From: an uncultured Pelagibacteraceae bacterium
GTDB lineage: Bacteria > Pseudomonadota > Alphaproteobacteria > Pelagibacterales > Pelagibacteraceae
DNA length: 64,000 nucleotides
Direction of reading: 5' to 3'
Assembly: GCA_902567235.1 (NCBI GenBank)
Contig: CACFLX010000004.1
Location: forward strand, 27,473 to 91,472
Shown: piece after piece, positions 12,840-23,171 of the stretch
Layout: every line of letters starts with the position of its first letter
Position numbering within the stretch: position 1 is the first letter of the stretch
Translations under genes and position numbers: made by a program
The notes under the pieces: model-generated
Told to the model about the DNA's origin: nothing
The model's input: only the letters and a program-made list of their open reading frames with translations
The model's database searches: none

Positions 12840-12940
12840 GATTCATGATCCTAGCACAGAAATTCTGTCCGCACTATATCCGCACTTGGGTTGCAAAACC
12901 CCACTATTCAATTCAAATTATTCGCGAATAATGTTACAAA

Positions 12941-12970
12941 GTTCGGGGCACCTGGCAACAGAACGCCCCT
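12941..12970 (+). repeat. 30-bp direct repeat, copy 2 (orphan tmRNA 3'-end fragment; putative att site)
   Basis: Identical to 10940-10969; preceded by GTTAC and a 16-bp palindrome as in the tmRNA layout, with no tag ORF or acceptor piece. Confidence 0.93.
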
Positions 12971-12994
12971 ACAAATTTGATTTAGCTAATTATT

Positions 12995-13080
12995 TGGTGC
13001 GGTCAGAGAGATTTGAACTCTCATGGGCTAAGCCCACACGGCCCTCAACCGTGCCTGTCTACCAATTTCAGCATGACCGC
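12995..13080 (-). tRNA. tRNA-Leu (anticodon GAG), CCA encoded
   Basis: Reverse complement GCGGTCATGCTGAAATTGGTAGACAGGCACGGTTGAGGGCCGTG...GAGAGTTCAAATCTCTCTGACCGCACCA; variable arm; anticodon loop TTGAGGG. Confidence 0.95.
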
Positions 13081-13136
13081 CTTTATGCGTCAGAATAAAT
13101 TAATGACAATTCAATTTCAAGTTGGTAAGTTTTTGT

Positions 13137-14126
13137 ATGGAAGTTAATACAGAGATAAAAAAAGCAACAGATGCAATTTATCAGAAAGTCTCAAAAACTA
13201 TACCAGAAATAGAGTGGGCAATTCATGCCCCTTATATTTACAAAATTAATAAACTTAAAAAAGAAAAAAATGCTGTAATTCTTGCCCACAATTATCAAAC
13301 ACCAGAAATATATCATGGTATTTCAGATTTTTCAGCAGACTCGCTTGCTCTTGCTATTGAAGCTGCAAAGACTAAAGCTGATATTATAGTAATGTGTGGA
13401 GTTCATTTTATGGCCGAAACAGCAAAACTTATGAGTCCAGAAAAAAAAGTTCTTCTTCCAGATATGGATGCTGGTTGCTCTTTGTCTGCATCTATTACTG
13501 GTAATGATGTAAGAAATTTAAAAAAAAAATATCCTGGAGTTCCAGTAGTTTCATATGTCAATACATCTGCAGAGGTAAAAGCAGAAACTGATGTATGCTG
13601 TACGTCTGCTAATGCTGTTAAAATCGTTGAATCTCTTGGAGTAAAAAAAGTTATTTTTTTACCAGATGATTTTTTAGCAAAATACGTTGCTTCTCAAACA
13701 GATGTTGAAATTATTTCCTGGAAAGGCACATGTGAAGTCCACGAACAATTTAATGATGAAGAAATAAATGAAATCAGAAAAAATAACCCAGGTATTAAAA
13801 TAATAGCTCATCCAGAATGTCCGCCTGATGTTATAAAAGCTAGTGATTTTGCTGGATCAACAAGTGGTATGATAAAGTATGTTAAAGATAACCAACCAGA
13901 AAAAGTAATGATGGTTACAGAATGTTCCATGAGTGATAATGTTCAAATTGATAATCCAAATGTTAAATTTATTCGTCCATGTAATTTATGTCCTCACATG
14001 AAAAAAATAACATTACCTAAAGTATTAGATTGTTTGGAAAACGAAACTAACGAATTAACAATGGATAGCGAAACTATAGAAAAAGCAAGGAAGTCTGTAG
14101 AAAGAATGGCAGAGATAGGCAGATAA
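13137..14126 (+). CDS. nadA: quinolinate synthase
   Basis: VILAHNYQTPEIY, MCGVHFMAETAKLMSPEKKVLLPDMDAGCSL; track start is TTG at 13122, ATG at 13137 preferred. Confidence 0.97.
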   Translation: MEVNTEIKKATDAIYQKVSKTIPEIEWAIHAPYIYKINKLKKEKNAVILAHNYQTPEIYHGISDFSADSLALAIEAAKTKADIIVMCGVHFMAETAKLMSPEKKVLLPDMDAGCSLSASITGNDVRNLKKKYPGVPVVSYVNTSAEVKAETDVCCTSANAVKIVESLGVKKVIFLPDDFLAKYVASQTDVEIISWKGTCEVHEQFNDEEINEIRKNNPGIKIIAHPECPPDVIKASDFAGSTSGMIKYVKDNQPEKVMMVTECSMSDNVQIDNPNVKFIRPCNLCPHMKKITLPKVLDCLENETNELTMDSETIEKARKSVERMAEIGR

Positions 14127-14131
14127 AATCT

Positions 14132-14968
14132 GTGCCAAAAATAAAATTAAGCAAAAATTTCATTACCAATGTTTGCAAGCTAGCACTAAATGAAGACTTG
14201 TATCCTTCAGGAGATATTACTTCTAATCTATTAAGAAATAATACTAAAATAAAAGCAAATTTGTTATCAAATCAGGCAGGAATAATAGGTGGATTAGATT
14301 TTGTAAAACAAACTTTTAAATTAATTGATAAAAAAATTAAAATTAAAATTAAAAAAAAAGAAGGATCTAAAATAAAAAAAGGAAGTTTAATAGCAATTAT
14401 TGAAGGTAATATAAAAAATATATTAATTGGAGAAAGAGTTGCTTTAAATTTTTTATCTCATATCTCTGGCATTGCCACAAAAACAAATAGCTTTGTAAAA
14501 AAAGTTAATAAAAAATCAAAAATCTGTTGTACTAGAAAAACTATTCCAAATTTAAGAGTTATACAAAAATATGCAGTTAAACTTGGTGGAGGAGAAAATC
14601 ATAGATTTAATTTAAGTGACGAGTTTTTAATTAAAGATAATCATATAGCAGCAAATAAAAATATTAGTGAAATAATAAAAAAAGCAATAAAATCCAAAAA
14701 AGGAAAAAAAATTACTGTAGAAATTGATAATCTTAATCAACTTAAAAAAATAGTTGGCTTAAAATTTGATAGAGTTTTGTTTGACAACATGAATATTAAA
14801 TCACTCAGGGATGGAATAAAAATCGCGAAAAAATACTATGAAACAGAGGCCTCAGGCAATATTACTTTAAAGACAGTCAAAAATATTTCTAAAACTGGAG
14901 TAAATAGAATCTCTGTTGGATCAATAACTCATAGCGCACCAGCCCTAGATTTAAAATTAGAAATTTAA
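14132..14968 (+). CDS. nadC: nicotinate-nucleotide pyrophosphorylase
   Basis: EDLYPSGDITS, ALNFLSHISGIAT, TRKTIPNLRVIQKYAVKLGGGENHRFNLSD. Confidence 0.97.
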   Translation: MPKIKLSKNFITNVCKLALNEDLYPSGDITSNLLRNNTKIKANLLSNQAGIIGGLDFVKQTFKLIDKKIKIKIKKKEGSKIKKGSLIAIIEGNIKNILIGERVALNFLSHISGIATKTNSFVKKVNKKSKICCTRKTIPNLRVIQKYAVKLGGGENHRFNLSDEFLIKDNHIAANKNISEIIKKAIKSKKGKKITVEIDNLNQLKKIVGLKFDRVLFDNMNIKSLRDGIKIAKKYYETEASGNITLKTVKNISKTGVNRISVGSITHSAPALDLKLEI

Positions 14969-14985
14969 AAAGGAAAATCTACATC

Positions 14986-17643
14986 CTATTTTTTTAATTG
15001 AGCTTGTGCAGCTGCAAGTCTTGCTACTGGCACTCTATATGGTGAACAAGAAACGTAATCTAATCCAGCAGCTGAACAAAAATATATACTTTTTGGATCC
15101 CCACCATGTTCTCCACATATACCTAGTTTTATATTTTTATTTTGTTTTCTTCCTCTTTCGGAAGCAATTTTGATTAGATCACCCACTCCTTCATCTATTG
15201 AAATAAAAGGATCAATGTCAAAAATTTTGTTTTCAATATAGTCATTTAAAAACTTACCACTATCATCTCTACTAATTCCAAATGCGGTTTGTGTTAAATC
15301 ATTTGTACCAAAACTAAAAAATTCTGCATGCTTTGCTATATCTTTAGCCTTTATTGCTGCCCTAGGTAATTCAATCATGGTTCCAACTAAAAATTTAATC
15401 TTTATTTTATTTTCATCTTGAACTTTTTTTGCTGTTCTTATTACAAGATCTTTCATAATTTTTATTTCGGCTTCGGTTGAAACTAAAGGTATCATTATCT
15501 CTGGGAAAGCAGATTTAATTTTTTTTGATTTTAAATCTGTCAAAGCTTCAAATATCGCTCTACATTGCATTTCATAAATTTCAGGAAAAGAAATTCCTAA
15601 CCTACAGCCTCTGTGTCCCAACATTGGATTTTGTTCATGTAGCTCGCTAATTCTTGTCTCAACTTCCTTAATAGGTAATTTTAATTTATTTGATACTTCA
15701 ATAATTTCTTTTTCAGTTCTTGGAAGAAATTCATGTAATGGGGGATCTAATAATCTTACTGTAACAGGTAGGCCACTCATAATTTTAAATATTTCAATAA
15801 AATCATTTTTTTGATGGGGTAAAAGTTTCTTTAATGCTTTATTTCTATCTTCTGTAGTTTTTGAAAGTATCATTTCTCTTACAGACAGAATTCTTTCTTC
15901 ATCAAAAAACATATGTTCTGTCCTACATAGACCTATTCCTTCGGCTCCAAAATCTCTTGCAGTCTTAGTATCTAAGGAAGTTTCAGAATTTGTTCTTACT
16001 TTTAACTTTCTAAAACTATCCGCCCAACTCATTAATTTTGAAAAATCTCCAGAAATTTCAGGTTTAATTTTGGGGACTTCACCTTGAATAATTCTTCCTG
16101 TAGACCCATCTATTGTAATTAAATCGCCTTCTTTTATCTCTATAGATTTAGTTTTAAATATTTTTTTATCATAATTAATATCAATTTCACTTGAGCCTGA
16201 AACGCATGGTCTTCCCATGCCTCTCGCAACTACAGCTGCGTGACTTGTCATTCCTCCTCTTGAGGTCAATATTCCTTTGGCTGCGTGCATTCCGTGTATA
16301 TCTTCTGGCGAAGTCTCGACTCTAACTAAAATTGTGTCCTGCATCATTTCATTAAGTCTTTCTGCTTCGTTAGATGAAAAAACCACTTTTCCACTTGCTG
16401 CACCAGGAGAAGCTGGCAAACCTTTTGCAATAACATTTATTTTACTTGTTTCATCTAAAGTGGGGTGCAAAAGTGTATCTAGAGAATGAGGGTCTATTCT
16501 TGTGATAGCAATTTTTTTTGAAATTAATTTTTCTTTAACCATATCAACTGCAATCTTTACGGCAGATTTAGCTGTTCTTTTTCCAGATCTTGTTTGTAAT
16601 ATCCAAAGTTTATTTTTTTCAACTGTAAACTCTACATCCTGCATATCCTTATAATGTTTTTCTAAATTCTTTAAAATTTTATATAACTTTTTAAAAACAG
16701 TTGGCATTGACTCTTGCATTGAGTTTTCTTTTATCCCAGCTTTAGCTCTAGCTTTTTTTGTTAAATATTGTGGAGTTCTTGTACCTGCTACAACATCTTC
16801 TCCTTGTGCATTAATTAAATATTCTCCATAAATTTCATTTGTGCCTGTAGATGGATTTCTTGTAAAAACTACTCCGGTCGCACAATCTTGGCCCATATTT
16901 CCAAATACCATTGATTGAACATTTACTGCCGTTCCCCAATCGGATGATATTTGATTAAGTTTTCTATAGATTTTTGCTCTATTGCTTTGCCAAGACAAAA
17001 ATACAGCTGATACAGCTCCTGTTAATTGTTCATTTACATCTTGAGGAAATTCTTTTTTAGTTTTTTCTTTTACAACATTCTTAAAATCTTTTATTAAGCC
17101 ATTCCAATCATTTTCATCTAGCTCGGTATCTAATAAAACTCCTTTTGTTAATTTATAATTTTCAATAAGTTCCTCAAAATTATAACTTTCAACTCCCAAT
17201 ACTACATTAGAGTACATTTGAATAAATCTCCTATAGCTGTCTTTAGCAAATCTTTGGTTCGAAGTTTTTTTTGCAAGTGCTAAAACTGTTTTATCATTTA
17301 ATCCTAAGTTTAGTATCGTATCCATCATTCCAGGCATTGAAACTCTTGCACCTGATCTTACTGAAACAAGCAAAGGGTTTATTAAATCTCCAAATTTTTT
17401 TCCCGTATCATTCTCAATATTTTTTATTTCGGTCTTTATCTGTTTTAATATTTTTGGACCAATTTTTTTGTTATTTTTATAAAATAAATGACAAGCTTCT
17501 GTAGAAATAGTAAATCCTGATGGAACAGGATATCCAAGTCTTCCCATTTTAGCAAGGTTTGCTCCCTTTCCTCCTAAAATGTTTTCAGGATTTTTTATTC
17601 TTTTTGTATCTTTGGATTTAAAGTTAAAAATTAATTTTTTCAC
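14986..17643 (-). CDS. ppdK: pyruvate, phosphate dikinase
   Basis: GGKGANLAKM, GGMTSHAAVVARGMGRPCVSG, LCRTEHMFF, NPMLGHRGCRLGI. Confidence 0.97.
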   Translation of the reverse strand: MKKLIFNFKSKDTKRIKNPENILGGKGANLAKMGRLGYPVPSGFTISTEACHLFYKNNKKIGPKILKQIKTEIKNIENDTGKKFGDLINPLLVSVRSGARVSMPGMMDTILNLGLNDKTVLALAKKTSNQRFAKDSYRRFIQMYSNVVLGVESYNFEELIENYKLTKGVLLDTELDENDWNGLIKDFKNVVKEKTKKEFPQDVNEQLTGAVSAVFLSWQSNRAKIYRKLNQISSDWGTAVNVQSMVFGNMGQDCATGVVFTRNPSTGTNEIYGEYLINAQGEDVVAGTRTPQYLTKKARAKAGIKENSMQESMPTVFKKLYKILKNLEKHYKDMQDVEFTVEKNKLWILQTRSGKRTAKSAVKIAVDMVKEKLISKKIAITRIDPHSLDTLLHPTLDETSKINVIAKGLPASPGAASGKVVFSSNEAERLNEMMQDTILVRVETSPEDIHGMHAAKGILTSRGGMTSHAAVVARGMGRPCVSGSSEIDINYDKKIFKTKSIEIKEGDLITIDGSTGRIIQGEVPKIKPEISGDFSKLMSWADSFRKLKVRTNSETSLDTKTARDFGAEGIGLCRTEHMFFDEERILSVREMILSKTTEDRNKALKKLLPHQKNDFIEIFKIMSGLPVTVRLLDPPLHEFLPRTEKEIIEVSNKLKLPIKEVETRISELHEQNPMLGHRGCRLGISFPEIYEMQCRAIFEALTDLKSKKIKSAFPEIMIPLVSTEAEIKIMKDLVIRTAKKVQDENKIKIKFLVGTMIELPRAAIKAKDIAKHAEFFSFGTNDLTQTAFGISRDDSGKFLNDYIENKIFDIDPFISIDEGVGDLIKIASERGRKQNKNIKLGICGEHGGDPKSIYFCSAAGLDYVSCSPYRVPVARLAAAQAQLKK

Positions 17644-19712
17644 TAAATACTTTCTACTTTAGAAAAATTTAAATAATTATCGAAGGTTTTACACAACATT
17701 TGTAAAAGTTCTAGCCTATTTTTTTTAGTTAATTCATCTGGATCATTTACTATTACATTGTCAAAAAACTCATTTAATTCTTTTCTGGCGGATGACAATG
17801 TTTTTAATATACCTTCGTAGTTATTCTCTTTGTCAATACTTGTAAAATCTTTCCTTATTTCATGAATTTTTTTATATAGTGTTTTTTCAAATTCATTTTT
17901 AAATAGTCCTGGATCTGCAGAGCCAGTTATCTCTATATTGTTATTTTTTAATTCATTAGAAATAATATTTGATGCTCTTTTATAACTAAACATCACATCT
18001 TTTCCAATTTCTTTTGAAATTAGTTTATTTAAAGTTAAAGTTTTTTTGTAAATTTTTAAAATATTATCAATATTATAGTTCAAATTCACACTCTCGATAA
18101 TGTCATTTCTAATTCCTTTTTCCTTCATAAAATTTTTGAATCTATCTTGGAAAAATTCTGAAAGATCTTTCTGAACATTTTTTGAATTGAAATTAATATT
18201 TTGCTCATTGAATAGTTGGCAGCTATAGTTTATTAAATCTCTTAATTTTAATTCTTTATTATTTTCCAAAATCATTTTTAATAAACCAATAGCTGATCTT
18301 CTTAATGCATATGGATCTTTGGAGCTTGAAGGTTTTAAATCTAAACCAAAAAAACCTACTAGAGAATCTATTTTGTCACTTAATGACAGTGCTATACTAT
18401 AAGGTTTTTTTGGAATGTTGCTTTCTAATCCTACTGGTAAATAATGCTCACTAACAGCGATACAAACTTCTTTTTCAAAACCTTGTTCTGCAGCAAAATA
18501 ACCTCCTAACACACCTTGTAATTCTGGAAATTCTCCAACAAGATCAGAGAGCAAATCTACTTTGCATATTGAAGATGCAATTTCTATTTTTTCTTTGCTA
18601 ATCAATAATTCGTCTGAAATTAGAATACTCAATTTTCTTAATCTTTGAACTTTGTCATAATAATTTCCAAGACCCTTGAAATAATTTATATTTTTTAATT
18701 TAGATATCTGTTTGACCAAATTTTGTGATTTATTCTTATTCCAGAAAAATTCTGCGTCACTTAACCTTGCATCGATAACTCTTTCATTTCCAGTTTTTAC
18801 AAAGTTTTTTGGATCAATTGAATCCGCAACAATAAAAAAATTATTCGTTAAATTATATTTATTATCAAATGTTGGAAAATACTTTTGATGATGTTGCATT
18901 GTTATTGCTATAATTTCTTTTGGTATGTTTAAATATTTTTTATCAAACATACATGAAATTACTTTCGGTTTTTCAACAATATCGGTTACTTCGTCTAATA
19001 ACTTTTCATTAATATTTATTTTAAGATTTTTTTTATTTGAAAGATCTATTAATTTTTTTTTTATATATTTTTTTCTTAAACCATTATCAATAATTACATT
19101 TAATTTTTTAAAATAAGAAAAATAAGAATTAATGCTTTTAAATATTCTTGTTTTATCTTCAAAATCTTTATCTATATAGGTAAAGTTCGAACTAGATAAA
19201 TGATGAAATTCAAACTTTAAAGGTTTGTTATCAAAAATTGCAAGTATCGATTTTAATGGTCTGCCCCAATAAAGCTCATGAGTGCCCCATTTCATTGATT
19301 TTTTCCATGATAGATTTTTTAATATTTCTGGAATGTTGGTTTTTAAAACATCTTCGGATTTGATCTTTCTTGATGGTTTTTTATAAAAAAAAAATTCGCC
19401 TTTTTCTGTATTTTTTTTATATATATCCTGTTTTTCAATTCGGTTTGATCTTAAAAAACCCTCTATTGCTTTCTCTGGAGCTTTAGTGCTCGGGCCCCTT
19501 ACCTCTTCTGATTTTTGATTTATTTCTCTTTCAATTTTTTTAAAGCATAAGACTAGTCTATTTGGCGTAGAAAAAACTTTAGCATCATCTTTATAATTTA
19601 TATTTTCTTTTTCAAAAAAATTTTTAAAACTTGTAAGCAAGTTAAATCTAGCAGCAGATTGTAATTTAGCAGGTATCTCTTCGCTAAATAATTCTAATAA
19701 AAGTTCAGCCAT
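17643..19712 (-). CDS. glyS: glycyl-tRNA synthetase beta subunit
   Basis: MAELLLELFSEEIPAKLQ N-terminus (start inside track ORF), DLLSDLVGEFPELQGVLGGYFA. Confidence 0.96.
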   Translation of the reverse strand: MAELLLELFSEEIPAKLQSAARFNLLTSFKNFFEKENINYKDDAKVFSTPNRLVLCFKKIEREINQKSEEVRGPSTKAPEKAIEGFLRSNRIEKQDIYKKNTEKGEFFFYKKPSRKIKSEDVLKTNIPEILKNLSWKKSMKWGTHELYWGRPLKSILAIFDNKPLKFEFHHLSSSNFTYIDKDFEDKTRIFKSINSYFSYFKKLNVIIDNGLRKKYIKKKLIDLSNKKNLKININEKLLDEVTDIVEKPKVISCMFDKKYLNIPKEIIAITMQHHQKYFPTFDNKYNLTNNFFIVADSIDPKNFVKTGNERVIDARLSDAEFFWNKNKSQNLVKQISKLKNINYFKGLGNYYDKVQRLRKLSILISDELLISKEKIEIASSICKVDLLSDLVGEFPELQGVLGGYFAAEQGFEKEVCIAVSEHYLPVGLESNIPKKPYSIALSLSDKIDSLVGFFGLDLKPSSSKDPYALRRSAIGLLKMILENNKELKLRDLINYSCQLFNEQNINFNSKNVQKDLSEFFQDRFKNFMKEKGIRNDIIESVNLNYNIDNILKIYKKTLTLNKLISKEIGKDVMFSYKRASNIISNELKNNNIEITGSADPGLFKNEFEKTLYKKIHEIRKDFTSIDKENNYEGILKTLSSARKELNEFFDNVIVNDPDELTKKNRLELLQMLCKTFDNYLNFSKVESI

Positions 19713-19714
19713 TT

Positions 19715-20596
19715 TTATTTTTGACTTTCGAGCCAAATCTGACCAATATCTTTTGCAAGATATCTGATCCTTGCTATATACTCAGCTCTTTGAGCAACAC
19801 TTATTACTCCTCTTGCATCTAGTATATTAAAAATATGACTAGCTTTTAAACATTGATCATAAGCTGGTAAAGATAGTTTATTTTCTATCAAAGATTTAGA
19901 TTCTTTCTCTGTCATATCAAATATTTTAAACAAATTATCAGTATTAGCTAATTCAAAGTTGTATTTTGAAAATTCTTTTTCAGACTGATGAAATACATCT
20001 CGATATAAAACTCCATCGTTATTCCATTCTAAATCAAAAACATTTTTTTTTCCTTGAGTAAACATACAAAGTCTTTCTAATCCATATGTCAATTCTACAG
20101 AGATAGGGTTACATTCTATTCCAGCCATTTGCTGAAAATAAGTGAACTGAGTTACTTCCATGCCATCACACCAGACTTCCCAACCAAGGCCTGCAGCTCC
20201 TAATGTTGGGCTTTCCCAGTCATCTTCAACAAATCTTATATCATGTTCTTTATGTTTAATACCAATTGCTGAAAGACTGTTTAAATAAAGTTGTTTTATA
20301 TTTTTTGGTGACGGTTTAATTAAAACTTGAAATTGATAATAGTGTTGAAGTCTATTTGGATTTTCTCCATATCTTCCATCCGTGGGTCTTCTTGAAGGTT
20401 GAACATAGGCAGTTCTCCATGGCTTATTTCCTAGAGATCTAAGTGTTGTAGCAGGGTGAAATGTACCTGCTCCAACCTCTAAATCATATGGTTGTAAAAT
20501 TATACATCCGTGTTTGCTCCAATATTTTTGTAAATTCAAGATTGTATCTTGAAATGATTGAAATTTAATTTTTTTATTTTTTTTTTTAGAAGCCAT
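19715..20596 (-). CDS. glyQ: glycyl-tRNA synthetase alpha subunit
   Basis: [49 protein letters not shown]. Confidence 0.98.
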   Translation of the reverse strand: MASKKKNKKIKFQSFQDTILNLQKYWSKHGCIILQPYDLEVGAGTFHPATTLRSLGNKPWRTAYVQPSRRPTDGRYGENPNRLQHYYQFQVLIKPSPKNIKQLYLNSLSAIGIKHKEHDIRFVEDDWESPTLGAAGLGWEVWCDGMEVTQFTYFQQMAGIECNPISVELTYGLERLCMFTQGKKNVFDLEWNNDGVLYRDVFHQSEKEFSKYNFELANTDNLFKIFDMTEKESKSLIENKLSLPAYDQCLKASHIFNILDARGVISVAQRAEYIARIRYLAKDIGQIWLESQK

Positions 20597-21392
20597 ACCT
20601 TTGCCAGATAGATCTTTCTTCTAAAATACTGATTGCTTGTTCTGTATGATTTTCTGAAGATAATTTTCTAGCAAGCCAGCCTTTTGCTTTTTCAAATTTT
20701 TTAATAATTATTTTTTCACCAAACTTTTGTCTCAAAACTTGATCTACATTTCCTATTCCATCTACTAAGCCTAATTCTTTTGCTTTTCTGCCTGACCAAA
20801 ATTCTCCTGAGAATAATTCAATTCCACTATCTTTTTTTAATTTTGTTGACCTACTATTCTCTACAACTTCAATAAAATCTTTATGTAGATCTAGCTGAAT
20901 AGTTTTTAATCTTTCAATATCTTCTTTTTTTTCATCCATGAAAGGGTCAAGTGTGCTTTTGTTCTTGCCAGCAGTATAAACTCTTCTTTGAACTCCTATT
21001 TTATTTATAAGATCTTTAAAACCAAAAGACGAATAAATCACACCTATTGATCCAACTATAGAACTTTGATTTGCATAAATTTCGTCCCCTGCGCAGGCAA
21101 TTAAATACCCACCAGATGCAGCTACATCTTCAGCAAAAATTATTACTTTTTTATTATTTTTTTTTGCTTGTGATCTAATAAAATCATGGATTAGATGTGA
21201 TTGAACAGGAGATCCCCCTGGTGAATTAATAGAAATGGCTACTGCAGGTGCTTTTTTAATGGAGAAAGCTTTTTTAATTATTTCTTCCTGTCCCGCAAAA
21301 TCAATGCCTTGTTTAAATTTTCCAACATTACCTATCACACCACTTAGTTTAATGTGAGGTATGATTTTTTTTTTTTTAAAAAAAGATAACAT
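20586..21392 (-). CDS. S49-family signal peptide peptidase (SppA/SohB-like)
   Basis: [41 protein letters not shown]. Confidence 0.92.
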   Translation of the reverse strand: MLSFFKKKKIIPHIKLSGVIGNVGKFKQGIDFAGQEEIIKKAFSIKKAPAVAISINSPGGSPVQSHLIHDFIRSQAKKNNKKVIIFAEDVAASGGYLIACAGDEIYANQSSIVGSIGVIYSSFGFKDLINKIGVQRRVYTAGKNKSTLDPFMDEKKEDIERLKTIQLDLHKDFIEVVENSRSTKLKKDSGIELFSGEFWSGRKAKELGLVDGIGNVDQVLRQKFGEKIIIKKFEKAKGWLARKLSSENHTEQAISILEERSIWQRYGF

Positions 21393-21501
21393 TCTTATGC
21401 TTATAAAATTTTTGGTTTAATATAAAGTCTACTTATAGTTGAAGTTTTAGGTGCGTCAATTGATAAGTATAATATTGTGTTAATTATACTACTTTAACTA
21501 G

Positions 21502-22515
21502 ATGGGGACAGTTGTTCAATTAAAAAATCGAATAAATAATTCATATTCAGAACTTAAAAATTCAGTTGAGGAAAAATTAGTATTAGTTGAAGAAAAAATT
21601 AGATTAAAATTATCTAGCAAAGTAAATCTTGTCGATGAAATGACAAGCTACCATTTAAGAACAGGTGGAAAAAGACTTAGAGCGCTTCTCACATTAGGAA
21701 CAGCTAAAATTTGCGGATACTCAAAAGGTGGTAGAGATATAAATTTAGCGGCATGTGTCGAATTAATTCACGCTGCTACGCTTATGCATGATGACGTTAT
21801 AGACAATAGTAAAATTAGAAGAGGGAAAAAAACCTTAAATAGCATTTGGGGAAATCAGTCGGCAATTTTAGTTGGTGACTATTTATTAAGTAGATGCTTT
21901 GAAATGATGGTTGAGGATGGAAACTTAGAAATATTAAAACTTCTGTCTTCTACATCTGCAGAAATTTCACAAGGTGAGGTCTTACAACTACAACATAAAG
22001 GTGAAGTAGATATGCTTGAAGAAACTTACTTAAAAATAATTGCTGCAAAAACAGCTTCTCTTTTTGCGGCTGCAACAAAAGTTGGTTCTATTTTAGCAAA
22101 TAAAGAAAGTAAAATTAAGGAAGCTTTAGAGTTTTATGGAAAAAACCTCGGACTTACTTTTCAAATAGCTGATGATACTTTGGATTATAACTCAGAACTC
22201 AAATTTTTCGGAAAAAAAATAGGCAATGATTTTTATGAAGGAAAAGTTACTTTGCCAATTATTCTTCTATATCAAAAAGCTAATAATGATGAAAAAATTG
22301 AGCTGAAGAAATTATTTGAAAAAGATGAGAGAAACGAAGAAGAATTTAAAAGAGTTTTATTAATGATTAAAAATTATAATATAATTTCGGGTTGTTACAC
22401 AAAAGCAGAATATTTTATTAATCTTGCTTCTAATTCTTTGAGTATTTTTGATGAGTCTAAAGAGAAGGAAATTCTAAAAAATCTAACTTCGTTTAGTTTA
22501 GAAAGATCTTATTAA
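21502..22515 (+). CDS. ispB: trans-polyprenyl (octaprenyl-type) diphosphate synthase
   Basis: GGKRLRALL, LMHDDVIDNS, QIADDTLDY. Confidence 0.93.
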   Translation: MGTVVQLKNRINNSYSELKNSVEEKLVLVEEKIRLKLSSKVNLVDEMTSYHLRTGGKRLRALLTLGTAKICGYSKGGRDINLAACVELIHAATLMHDDVIDNSKIRRGKKTLNSIWGNQSAILVGDYLLSRCFEMMVEDGNLEILKLLSSTSAEISQGEVLQLQHKGEVDMLEETYLKIIAAKTASLFAAATKVGSILANKESKIKEALEFYGKNLGLTFQIADDTLDYNSELKFFGKKIGNDFYEGKVTLPIILLYQKANNDEKIELKKLFEKDERNEEEFKRVLLMIKNYNIISGCYTKAEYFINLASNSLSIFDESKEKEILKNLTSFSLERSY

Positions 22516-23138
22516 GGGCTTAAGAGTTCTTTTATCCACTTATCATTATCTTTTTTAGTATAACGCAGTCTTTCATGTATTCTGTCTTTGCCATCAAGCC
22601 AAAATTCAATTGCAATAGGATTTAAATTCCATCCTGACCAATGTTTAGGTCTTGGTATATTTTTTTCATTTGGATATTTTTTCTTAAATTCTTCAATTGA
22701 GTTGAGTAGCTCATCTCTAGATTTCAAAACACTACTTTGATTTGACGCCCAAGCTCCTATTCTACTTCCATATGATCTACTATTGTAATAATTATCAGCA
22801 TCCAGAACAGAAACATTTGACAATTTCCCAGTAATTCTAACTTGTCTTAATAAAGATTTCCAATGAAAACAGATTGATACATTTGGGTTAGATTTTATTT
22901 CGGTACTTTTTTGACTATTTAAATTTGTATAAAAAACAAATCCTTTTTCGTTAAAGTCTTTAAGTAAAACCATTCTAACAGAAGGTATTCCATTTTTTCC
23001 TACTGTCGCTAAAGCTAAGGCATTTGGATCATTAATTTCAGTTTTTTTAGCTTCGTTAAACCAGTCTTCAAACAAATCTATTGGATTATCTAAATCCTTG
23101 AAGCATAAATCTATACCTAGAGAGTTTTTTTGATTCAT
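22512..23138 (-). CDS. pdxH: pyridoxine/pyridoxamine 5'-phosphate oxidase
   Basis: [47 protein letters not shown]. Confidence 0.96.
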   Translation of the reverse strand: MNQKNSLGIDLCFKDLDNPIDLFEDWFNEAKKTEINDPNALALATVGKNGIPSVRMVLLKDFNEKGFVFYTNLNSQKSTEIKSNPNVSICFHWKSLLRQVRITGKLSNVSVLDADNYYNSRSYGSRIGAWASNQSSVLKSRDELLNSIEEFKKKYPNEKNIPRPKHWSGWNLNPIAIEFWLDGKDRIHERLRYTKKDNDKWIKELLSP

Positions 23139-23171
23139 AATTTCAACAAAATAACTTATATAATATATTTA

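Larger units (their letters stand above)
10970..12970. mobile_element. Putative ~2 kb genomic island/mini-element integrated at the tmRNA 3' end
   Basis: Bounded by 30-bp exact direct repeats of the tmRNA 3' end; contains three accessory genes; TCCGCAC repeats near both ends; no integrase recognised. Confidence 0.65.

Noticed and set aside
12838-13098. Plus-strand ORF of 86 aa (SERFELSWAKPTRPSTVPVYQFQH...)
   Set aside because: It reads antisense through tRNA-Leu and across the tmRNA fragment; an artefact of tRNA sequence translation
14330-14390. Lys-rich, A-rich repeat-like stretch in nadC
   Set aside because: Codon-bias low complexity (AAA/ATT) typical of an AT-rich genome, not a real repeat
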